Source: an uncultured Lachnospiraceae bacterium
Lineage (GTDB): Bacteria > Bacillota > Clostridia > Lachnospirales > Lachnospiraceae
Direction of reading: 5' to 3'
Length of the DNA stretch: 5,256 bases
Assembly: GCA_947653315.1 (NCBI GenBank)
Contig: CANTGP010000241.1
Coordinates: 1 to 5,256 of the forward strand
The notes beneath the pieces were generated by a model. That model was not told where the DNA came from. It was given only the letters and a program-made list of their open reading frames with translations, and searched no databases. Positions 1 through 5,205 of the stretch are shown here, piece by piece. Made by a program: the position numbers and the translations under genes. Within the stretch, counting starts at the first letter, position 1. Each line of letters starts with the position of its first letter.

Positions 1-50
1 GACCTACACCCTTAGCAGGGGCGCCTCTTCAGCCTCTTGAGTATTTCTCC
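1..50 (-). tRNA. tRNA-Ser (anticodon GCU), 5' part only, cut by window edge
   Basis: The minus strand from position 50 leftwards reads as the 5' two-thirds of a serine tRNA. It has acceptor strand GGAGAAA, then TA, a D arm opening with CTC and closing with GAG around the AAGAGGCTGAA loop, and an anticodon stem CGCCC/GGGTG around loop CTGCTAA. The anticodon GCT lies at plus positions 14-16, so it reads AGC and AGU codons. After the anticodon stem the sequence TAGGTC begins a long variable arm, as expected of a class II (Ser) tRNA. The rest of the variable arm, the T arm and the acceptor 3' strand lie outside the window, so acceptor pairing cannot be checked. It has its own consensus promoter at about 123-151 and lies downstream of plsC on the same strand. 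Confidence 0.93.
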
Positions 51-69
51 ACAGCCTGAGCTTTACTGT

Positions 70-85
70 TTATTTACTTATTTAC
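70..85 (-). repeat. 8-bp tandem direct repeat in the tRNA leader
   Basis: On the minus strand GTAAATAA occurs twice in immediate tandem (plus 85-78 and 77-70), in the AT-rich leader just upstream of tRNA-Ser. It may only be low-complexity leader DNA; no function is claimed. Confidence 0.5.
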
Positions 86-122
86 AAAGTTAAACGCGCC
101 ATCACTCAACAACGCAAATGCT

Positions 123-151
123 ATTATACATAAGATATATTTATTTGTCAA
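123..151 (-). promoter_or_regulatory. Perfect sigma-A (sigma-70 type) promoter for tRNA-Ser
   Basis: On the minus strand the -35 box TTGACA (plus 151-146) is followed by a 17-bp spacer and the -10 box TATAAT (plus 128-123), both exact consensus matches. Transcription should start near 116, giving a leader of about 66 nt before the tRNA 5' end at 50, to be removed by RNase P. Directly upstream, plus 152-180 is almost pure A on the minus strand (A-tracts separated by GAT and GT), which resembles an UP element. Perfect boxes plus an A-rich upstream are typical of stable-RNA promoters. Transcript start and UP-element activity are inferred. Confidence 0.88.
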
Positions 152-159
152 TTACTTTT

Positions 160-903
160 TTATCTTTTTTTATCTTCTTTAACGGAGTCTCTCGATACGG
201 TATACCGGGCAATTGCTTCTTCAATCCTTTTTTTAACCTCCGCCGCAATCTCTACCGTCTTCATCCCCCTATATTCTTCATAATACATCGGGGGCAGATA
301 AATCACCTTAACCGTTAATGGTTTCACGGACTTTTCATCAAAAGGCTTAAAGGCATCAATTAAGGCACAGGGAACAATCGGGCATTTTGCCTTCACCGCA
401 CTTTTAAAACTCCCGCCTTTAAACTCCTGCGGCCTGTTTCCTTCCCGGCTTCTTGTTCCCTCCGCAAAAATCAGGAAGTTTTTCCCGCCTTTGACCTCCT
501 CCGTCACCTGTTGGATGACTTGCATGGACTGGCGGATATCTTCCCTGTCAATGGATATGGAACCAAGGGCATCCACTACCTGTTTTAACAATATGACATT
601 ACGGGCTTCTTTCTTAATTACAAAAGCAAACGGAACCGGACAGGATTCCAAAACAGCCAATACGTCGTACAATCCTTGGTGATTGGGGAAAAACACAAAA
701 CCATTTTCTTTCGGAATGTTTTCCACGCCATAAGATTCTATCTTTACTTTTCCCGCCCGGTTGGCGGCAATTGTTACCTTCTTTACACAGGCATACGCTT
801 CCTCAAAGGATATTTTACTGCTTTTCCCGCATCTCCAAATTTGGAAAAAATAAACCGGCGCTTTTAAAAACAGCCGTAAAACCATCATGATTATCCTATT
901 CAT
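160..903 (-). CDS. plsC: 1-acyl-sn-glycerol-3-phosphate acyltransferase (PlsC/AGPAT family)
   Basis: This 247-residue protein is predicted to acylate lysophosphatidic acid at sn-2 to give phosphatidic acid, the precursor of membrane phospholipids, at the inner face of the membrane. The four family motifs are visible in order: NHQGLYD with the catalytic H75-x4-D80 pair, GSISIDR at about 114-120, FAEGTRS at 146-152 (substrate phosphate binding), and CPIVPCAL at about 174-181. A hydrophobic N-terminus (residues 4-22) could hold it on the membrane. Length is normal for the family. The ATG at 903 overlaps the fumB stop as ATGA and is preceded by AGGGTGG, so translation is probably coupled to fumB. 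The last residues (KEDKKR) are encoded by the A-tracts directly upstream of the tRNA-Ser promoter. No terminator follows the stop. Exact acyl-donor preference cannot be read from sequence. Confidence 0.93.
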   Translation of the reverse strand: MNRIIMMVLRLFLKAPVYFFQIWRCGKSSKISFEEAYACVKKVTIAANRAGKVKIESYGVENIPKENGFVFFPNHQGLYDVLAVLESCPVPFAFVIKKEARNVILLKQVVDALGSISIDREDIRQSMQVIQQVTEEVKGGKNFLIFAEGTRSREGNRPQEFKGGSFKSAVKAKCPIVPCALIDAFKPFDEKSVKPLTVKVIYLPPMYYEEYRGMKTVEIAAEVKKRIEEAIARYTVSRDSVKEDKKR

Positions 904-1454
904 AATTCCACCCTATATGCTTCCGCTGCCGTTTCATAAAGATTGTTGCCCTCCGCATCCATTACCACAATGACCGGAAAGTTTTCCACCTGAAGCTCCC
1001 GGATGGCTTCCGTCCCCAAATCCTCATATGCAACGACCTTCGCACTTTTGACGGAGCGGGACAGCAATGCCCCCGCGCCCCCCACAGCCGCAAAATAAAC
1101 GGCTCCGTTACGCATAACCGCTTCCTTTACTTCCTCGGACCGTTTTCCCTTACCAATCATGCCCTTTAATCCCAAATCAAGGAAATCCGGCGTATACTTG
1201 TCCATGCGGCTGGCAGTCGTGGGACCTGCGGAACCAATCGCCCTTCCCTCCCGTGCGGGTGATGGTCCCATATAGTAAATCACATTCCCGTCCAGCTTAA
1301 GCGGAAGTTCTTCCTTTTTCTTCATTGCTTCATACATTCTCTTATGGGCGGCATCCCGTGCCGTATATATGGTACCCGTAAGGTAAACATAATCCCCGGC
1401 ACGCAGCATCTTTGCGTCTTCGCTGTTAAGCGGAACCTTGATATATTTATCCAT
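900..1454 (-). CDS. fumB: Class I fumarate hydratase, beta subunit (C-terminal Fe-S hydro-lyase domain)
   Basis: This 184-residue protein is the beta half of a two-subunit, oxygen-labile [4Fe-4S] fumarase interconverting fumarate and L-malate in the cytosol. In anaerobes it usually serves the reductive branch towards succinate. Visible family motifs are GTIYTARDAAHKR (27-39, carrying the substrate-site histidine H37), YYMGPSPA (60-67), IGSAGPTTASRMD (73-85, with the TTxxR carboxylate-binding segment at 79-83), GLKGMIGKG (95-103) and AVGGAGAL (123-130). It carries no cluster cysteines, as expected of this subunit. Start ATG 1454 has GAGG at 8-nt spacing. It lies 57 bp downstream of the alpha subunit and overlaps plsC by ATGA. 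Tartrate dehydratase beta (TtdB) is a close paralogue and sequence alone cannot fully exclude it. The symbol is used here for the beta subunit and does not mean E. coli FumB. Confidence 0.92.
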   Translation of the reverse strand: MDKYIKVPLNSEDAKMLRAGDYVYLTGTIYTARDAAHKRMYEAMKKKEELPLKLDGNVIYYMGPSPAREGRAIGSAGPTTASRMDKYTPDFLDLGLKGMIGKGKRSEEVKEAVMRNGAVYFAAVGGAGALLSRSVKSAKVVAYEDLGTEAIRELQVENFPVIVVMDAEGNNLYETAAEAYRVEL

Positions 1455-1511
1455 ATCCGTTTCCTCGATTTTCCTTTTTTAGTTTTCTCTTATCATATCA
1501 TCAATCACATT

Positions 1512-2354
1512 CTAAATCACACGTACTGTATGCCGGTTTACATGACAGCAGATATTCACTGCCACCGGCAGCCCCGCAATGTGTGTCGGATAGGTATTAA
1601 TATGTACGGCAAATGCGGTAGTACTGCCCCCCAGCCCACCGGGACCGATTCCTGTCGCGTTTATTTTTTCCAACAGTTCCCGCTCCATTTCTTTTACATA
1701 TGGTATGGGGGAATATTCGCCTGCCGGTCTCGTCAATGCTTTCTTTGCCAACAGGGCGCATTTCTCAAAAGTTCCTCCGATACCCACCCCCACAACCATG
1801 GGCGGACATGCGTTGGGACCGGCATCCCGTACCGCCGTAAGGATTGCATTTTTCACGCCTTCCATACCGTCTGCCGGCTTTAACATGAAAATGCGGCTCA
1901 TATTTTCACTTCCAAAGCCTTTCGGCGCTACCGTTATCCTGACACTGTCCCCCGGTACCATTTCATAATGGATGACGGCGGGCGTATTGTCTTTTGTATT
2001 TTCGCGGATCAGCGGGTCTTTCACCACGGATTTACGAAGATATCCTTCCGTATATCCCCTGCGGACGCCTTCATTGACCGCATCTTCCAAGGGCACTCCC
2101 TCAAAATGTACATCCTGGCCAATTTCCAAAAAAACAACCGCCATTCCCGTATCCTGACATATGGGAATCATATCCTCCCCCGCAATTTTGAGGTTTTCCT
2201 TAAGCTGCCCTAAAATCTGTTTCCCCAAAGGCGCTTTTTCCTCCTCTGCCGCCCGTTTCAGGCACGCCTGCATGTCTTCCGAAAGAAAATGGTTCGCTTC
2301 GATACACATTTCCTTAATCTGCTCCGTAATTTCCGATGTCTGTATTGTACGCAT
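1512..2354 (-). CDS. fumA: Class I fumarate hydratase, alpha subunit (N-terminal Fe-S hydro-lyase domain)
   Basis: This is the cluster-binding half of the two-subunit [4Fe-4S] fumarase (L-malate to fumarate and water, reversible). Counting from an in-frame ATG at 2372, the three expected cluster cysteines are C72 in PICQDTGM, C189 in PNACPPMVVGVGIGG and C276 in the NICCHVNRH segment. The Q73-D74-T75 site and GIGPGGLGG (241-249) are also intact. Three in-frame ATGs (2372, 2363, 2354) lie within seven codons. I prefer 2354 because the protein then begins MRTIQTSEIT, as alpha subunits usually do from memory, gives about 280 residues, and has AGGA 8 nt upstream. The 2363 ATG has an equivalent AGGA; the 2372 ATG overlaps the HIT stop by ATGA but has AGG directly abutting it. 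The beta subunit follows. L(+)-tartrate dehydratase alpha is the main alternative. The symbol means alpha subunit, not E. coli FumA. Confidence 0.92.
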   Translation of the reverse strand: MRTIQTSEITEQIKEMCIEANHFLSEDMQACLKRAAEEEKAPLGKQILGQLKENLKIAGEDMIPICQDTGMAVVFLEIGQDVHFEGVPLEDAVNEGVRRGYTEGYLRKSVVKDPLIRENTKDNTPAVIHYEMVPGDSVRITVAPKGFGSENMSRIFMLKPADGMEGVKNAILTAVRDAGPNACPPMVVGVGIGGTFEKCALLAKKALTRPAGEYSPIPYVKEMERELLEKINATGIGPGGLGGSTTAFAVHINTYPTHIAGLPVAVNICCHVNRHTVRVI

Positions 2355-2357
2355 ATC

Positions 2358-2375
2358 GTTCATCCTATTCATCCT
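2358..2375 (-). repeat. Duplicated 9-bp start-site unit at the fumarase alpha start
   Basis: On the minus strand AGGATGAAT (2375-2367) is directly followed by AGGATGAAC (2366-2358). Each copy supplies an AGGA Shine-Dalgarno core placed 8 nt before the next in-frame ATG (2363 and 2354). The first copy also contains the HIT stop codon in an ATGA overlap. This leaves the true start ambiguous and may arise from a small duplication. Confidence 0.6.
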
Positions 2376-2779
2376 GTAATGATATTCTTAATTTCTTCCA
2401 GTTCATCCGCCGTAGGTTCCAACGCTTTCCATCCTAAAGTCTGCCCGTCCCCGTCATAGCGTGGGATTAAATGCAAATGAAAATGAAAGACCGTCTGTCC
2501 CGCCGCTTCCCCGTTATTCTGAACCAGGTTAAAACCGTCACATTCCAGTTTATCCGTCATTTGGGATGCCATTTTCTTCGCCAAAAGCATGACCTTAGAC
2601 GCCATATCGTCCGGCAGCTCATATAAATTGCGGTAGTGGTTTTTCGGAAGAATCAGCGCATGCCCCTTGGTTGCAGGTCCTAAATCCAAAATCACTTTAA
2701 ACTCCCCGTCTTCATACAACACTTTGGACGGAATATCGCCGTTTGCAATTTTACAGAAAATACAGTTATCATCTCTCAT
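2369..2779 (-). CDS. HIT (histidine triad) family nucleotide-binding protein
   Basis: This 136-residue HIT-superfamily protein is predicted to be a small cytosolic dimer that hydrolyses nucleoside phosphoramidates or related adenylylated compounds. The triad HFHLHLIPR is at residues 99-107, with histidines 99, 101 and 103; the central histidine region carries the nucleophile in this family. An N-terminal CIFC pair (C6, C9), together with H48 and H99, matches the zinc-binding set described for Bacillus Hit-like members. The ATG at 2779 is chosen because AGAGG lies 8 nt upstream and the product begins MRDDNCIFCKI, the usual N-terminus. The frame is open further upstream to a TTG at 2848, but that adds a charged, unconserved stretch. 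The stop overlaps the most upstream ATG candidate of fumarase alpha. The physiological substrate is unknown. Confidence 0.93.
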   Translation of the reverse strand: MRDDNCIFCKIANGDIPSKVLYEDGEFKVILDLGPATKGHALILPKNHYRNLYELPDDMASKVMLLAKKMASQMTDKLECDGFNLVQNNGEAAGQTVFHFHLHLIPRYDGDGQTLGWKALEPTADELEEIKNIITG

Positions 2780-2869
2780 ATCATTTTCCTCTTTTCTTTT
2801 TTGTTCCTGTTTTCCATTTTCTACCCTATTAAAATTCTTACCTGTCAAAACTCCTGCATACCAAAATTC

Positions 2870-3862
2870 CTACATATCAAAAATGAAAATCTGGTCCAGG
2901 GTGCGCAGTACCTTAAAATCACCTTTCATCTTCATCTCACCAGCCATAAAAGCACGCTGGAACGTCATCCTGCCGTTAATAATCTCATCCAAGGTCTGTC
3001 TGCTTAACTGCAATTCCACATCCGCATAATCCGCTGTTCCAAAGGAACATTGCAGCTCCGCATTCTGCACGTCAATAATTAAGTTTTTCTTTTTCCCGTC
3101 TATAATAAAGCGGTATATCCCATGGAAGCCCGGCTGGGGTTTAAAATGCTGCTGTAACTGCGTGATAATCTCACCGGTATCTTCCGTTTCCCCATTGCTT
3201 AACATATCCCTGAACAGGCTGGTTAATTCCTGAATGTCCTCTTTTTGCCTTTGGACATACTGGTCATCCGAAGCATACTGGGATAACTGTTCGGATTCCT
3301 GCGGCGTCAATTCTATCTGCGTCCTGGAAACCATCTGCCGGATTGCCTGATTGCTTGCCGGCAGGCTGACAATTTTTTGGTTCACGGTCCGATACATATT
3401 CTCCGCCTTTTTCTCAATCAGGGTAATATAATCCTGATTATCTTCCAGCGAAGTAATATCCGCAAAATAGCCGCATACACCGCTGCACGGACGTCCGCCC
3501 AGAATTTCCCATGCGGATATCAGGTTCAGCTTTCCTTCCCGCTCACCGTAAGTCGTGGACATGACAACCGGACACATGTAAATGCTGCTTATCTTTTCCT
3601 TATCGCCGTACAGCCAGCAGGAGTCCAAAAACTGCTGCATGTACCCGCCGATTCCGTACCATTCCACCGTCGTCGCAAGGATAATTCCATCCGCTTCCTT
3701 CAAAGTCTGCGGAAGCGCCGTAATCCCGTTTTTTAACTCATGGAGCTGGAAGCGTTCCACATCTACCCGCAATTCCTCCAGCACTTCCTGCATCTTATTT
3801 AACACAAACAAGGTCGGGTCGTCGATTAATCCCCTGCCGCCATAGTAAATATTAATCTTCAT
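2870..3862 (-). CDS. Flavodoxin-like fold protein with C-terminal SCP2-like (sterol carrier) domain
   Basis: This protein of about 330 residues has two parts; positions here count from the ATG at 3874. Residues 6-165 look like a flavodoxin/NADPH-dependent FMN-reductase fold: an opening beta strand KINIYYGGRG, then GIILATTVEWYGIGGYMQQFLD (63-84), which resembles the FMN-contacting loop, and VVMSTTYGERE (103-113). Residues 180-225 are polar, helical and probably a linker. Residues 232-332 resemble an SCP2-type domain, ending with the characteristic DEIINGRMTFQRAFMAGEMK and the KMKGDFKVLRTLDQIF helix. A cytosolic redox or lipid-binding role is plausible, but the substrate is unknown. ATG 3862 is preferred over ATG 3874 because GAGGG sits 5 nt upstream; the upstream ATG has only weak GCGGAA. 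It follows rhomboid by about 111 bp and precedes HIT by 90 bp. Confidence 0.85.
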   Translation of the reverse strand: MKINIYYGGRGLIDDPTLFVLNKMQEVLEELRVDVERFQLHELKNGITALPQTLKEADGIILATTVEWYGIGGYMQQFLDSCWLYGDKEKISSIYMCPVVMSTTYGEREGKLNLISAWEILGGRPCSGVCGYFADITSLEDNQDYITLIEKKAENMYRTVNQKIVSLPASNQAIRQMVSRTQIELTPQESEQLSQYASDDQYVQRQKEDIQELTSLFRDMLSNGETEDTGEIITQLQQHFKPQPGFHGIYRFIIDGKKKNLIIDVQNAELQCSFGTADYADVELQLSRQTLDEIINGRMTFQRAFMAGEMKMKGDFKVLRTLDQIFIFDM

Positions 3863-3870
3863 TCTTTCCC

Positions 3871-3906
3871 TCATTTCCGCATTGTTTTCCGCATTATTTT
3901 CCGCAT
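3871..3906 (-). other. Possible 11-codon leader micro-ORF (MRKIMRKTMRK)
   Basis: The ATG at 3906 opens a frame reading MRKIMRKTMRK and stopping with TGA at 3873-3871. The stop overlaps the upstream ATG candidate of the flavodoxin/SCP2 gene as ATGA and sits in the GAGGG ribosome binding site of the preferred start. The nearest G-rich sequence upstream, GGGG, is 13 nt away, which is long, so translation is uncertain. The peptide is simply what the 12-bp repeat encodes in this frame and may be accidental. Confidence 0.2.
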
Positions 3907-3910
3907 TTTT
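3875..3910. repeat. 12-bp tandem repeat, three copies, upstream of the flavodoxin/SCP2 gene
   Basis: On the plus strand TTCCGCATTGTT, TTCCGCATTATT and TTCCGCATTTTT follow one another at 3875-3886, 3887-3898 and 3899-3910. The core TTCCGCATT is identical and only the last three bases vary. The array ends one base before the upstream start candidate of the flavodoxin/SCP2 gene. The 12-bp period keeps reading frame, so it encodes repeats in any frame. Confidence 0.85.
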
Positions 3911-3973
3911 CTTTTTATTCCCCTTTTTACTGCCCTTTTCGTTTTTATTTTTTCATCCGCCTGTACTTCCCGT

Positions 3974-5050
3974 TTACGCGGCACTCCGCGCTGCTTCCCG
4001 GTTTCTGCCCTTATGACTCAGCCAATATACCAATGCGGCTGCCGCCCCGCCAAGAAACCCGCCGATATGCGCCGCATTGTTTACATTTCCGGCCGCAAAT
4101 CCGCTGTACAGGGAAAAAACGATCATGAGCACCAGTCTTCCCAAAGAAATCTGTTTTATTTGCCCCTTATGCGCAATAACCAACACTAACAGCGCTCCTA
4201 TCACCCCAAACACCGCCCCGCTGGCTCCTGCCGAAAATACAGCGGAACCCTGCGCCGACCACACACCGGTTGCCGCATATCCCGTATATGCCTCATAAAC
4301 AATAAACGACAGGTTCCCGCAAATGCCCGTTACGAAATATAAAAAACCATACCATACCGGTCCGATATGATTTTCCACTACTTCACCAAGGCAATAAAGG
4401 ACAATCATATTATTGAACAGGTGATTGACATCCCAATGCAGAAACATAGAGGTGAGCGCAAGATAATATTCCCCCTCCCCCAAAAAGCTCCACAAGCTGA
4501 TGGCTCCCTTATTATACAATAAATCCCCCGTCCATGTACATAACACATAGACAAAGACATTCAGCGCCACCAAAGATACCGTCACCACCGGTATCCGGTA
4601 TCTCCTTTGCCCTGCCCCTTCTCCGGAGACGTTTTCCCCTTCCCCGGTATCCTGCCAATGCTCCAAAAAATCTTCCAGTCTGCCCCTCATACCGTAAAAA
4701 TCGCTCACTTGGTTTTCGTTGACCACTAACCGGTTCTCATGGGGGTCCAAAATCCAGCACATGGAATCATTTATGCCCAACTGCCTTGCCTTTTCCATAT
4801 CACTGCCGATTAAAATCGTCAATATATGAATATTATGCAATCCTTTTTCCGTAAATACTTCCCTGATTTTATTTTTGATATGCAAATACTGGTCTTTTGA
4901 AATCTGCAAATTCTGCCGGCAATGAATCACATGGAATATGTTCACACAATTATTCTCTGCACGTAAATAAACTATAAATTCCGGTATATTGGAAGGAATT
5001 ACCATGTATCCTTCGTCTTCAAAAAACTCGTTCAACCGCCACCCTGCCAT
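3974..5050 (-). CDS. Rhomboid family intramembrane serine protease with N-terminal soluble domain
   Basis: This membrane protease of about 358 residues has a cytosolic N-terminal domain of about 150 residues and six or seven membrane segments. Residues count from an in-frame TTG at 5149; subtract 33 for the preferred ATG. The catalytic motifs are intact: LTSMFLHWDVNHLFNNM (232-248, with H238, H243 and N247), the nucleophile S310 in GASGAVFG, and the general base H361 in AAHIGGFLGG. The first membrane helix is at about 187-205. The N-terminal part (from MAGWRLNEFFEDEGYMVIPSN) resembles, from memory, soluble domains before the rhomboid core in Bacillus YqgP/GluP, but no C-terminal TPR repeats follow. 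ATG 5050 has GGAG 5 nt upstream. The alternative TTG 5149 has GAGG 7 nt upstream and would add 33 residues that look unconserved. The substrate is unknown. Confidence 0.9.
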   Translation of the reverse strand: MAGWRLNEFFEDEGYMVIPSNIPEFIVYLRAENNCVNIFHVIHCRQNLQISKDQYLHIKNKIREVFTEKGLHNIHILTILIGSDMEKARQLGINDSMCWILDPHENRLVVNENQVSDFYGMRGRLEDFLEHWQDTGEGENVSGEGAGQRRYRIPVVTVSLVALNVFVYVLCTWTGDLLYNKGAISLWSFLGEGEYYLALTSMFLHWDVNHLFNNMIVLYCLGEVVENHIGPVWYGFLYFVTGICGNLSFIVYEAYTGYAATGVWSAQGSAVFSAGASGAVFGVIGALLVLVIAHKGQIKQISLGRLVLMIVFSLYSGFAAGNVNNAAHIGGFLGGAAAALVYWLSHKGRNREAARSAA

Positions 5051-5120
5051 ATTTTCTCCATTTCGCCAACACTGTCTGCCATGCACACCGCATATACGGA
5101 CTGATGTTTCACTATGGTAA

Positions 5121-5149
5121 AGGGTAACATTTCCTTTTGCCTGTGTCAA
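5121..5149 (-). promoter_or_regulatory. Candidate promoter for the rhomboid gene
   Basis: On the minus strand an exact TTGACA (5149-5144) is followed after 17 bp by TACCCT (5126-5121), which is preceded by a TG-n extended -10 motif. The -10 box matches only three of six consensus bases, so this is moderate evidence. If real, transcription begins near 5114, leaving about 64 nt before ATG 5050. That would make the alternative TTG start at 5149 impossible on this transcript, since that TTG is the first codon of the -35 box. Confidence 0.35.
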
Positions 5150-5170
5150 TGATATTCCTCATTTAGGGGA

Positions 5171-5200
5171 GGAAAGGTGGAGGGAGGGAAGGTGGAGGGA
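5171..5200. repeat. 15-bp purine-rich tandem duplication
   Basis: On the plus strand GGAAAGGTGGAGGGA (5171-5185) and GGGAAGGTGGAGGGA (5186-5200) stand in tandem with 14 of 15 bases identical. The stretch from 5166 to 5200 is almost all purine, with several runs of two to four G. It is C- and T-rich on the minus strand and unlike the AT-rich gaps elsewhere in the window. Function unknown. Confidence 0.75.
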
Positions 5201-5205
5201 CGCAC

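Noticed and set aside
152..180. T-runs on the plus strand as a terminator after plsC.
   Set aside because: For transcription on the minus strand these are A-runs, and no GC-rich hairpin precedes them. They fit better as an UP-like element.
1455..1511. A terminator or attenuator between the fumarase subunits.
   Set aside because: The 57-bp gap is AT-rich but holds no stem-loop followed by a U-run in the direction of transcription.
1344..1883. A 179-codon open frame on the plus strand across the fumarase genes.
   Set aside because: It lies antisense to both fumarase subunits, which carry intact catalytic motifs. The translation has no recognisable family, and it bridges the intergenic gap with no convincing ribosome binding site.
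2780..2848. Extension of HIT to a TTG start at 2848.
   Set aside because: The added residues are a low-complexity charged stretch, the TTG lies within a TTGACA, and the ATG at 2779 has an ideal ribosome binding site and the usual HIT N-terminus.
2819..2848. TTGACA at 2848-2843 as a promoter for the HIT-fumarase genes.
   Set aside because: At 16-18 bp spacing there is no acceptable -10 box; the nearest (TAGAAA) needs a 19-bp spacer. TTTAAT nearby is only 9 bp away. Not strong enough to list.
3377..3736. A 119-codon plus-strand open frame opposite the flavodoxin-like domain.
   Set aside because: It is a shadow of the well-supported minus-strand gene and has no motif of its own. The other plus-strand frames in the window fail in the same way.
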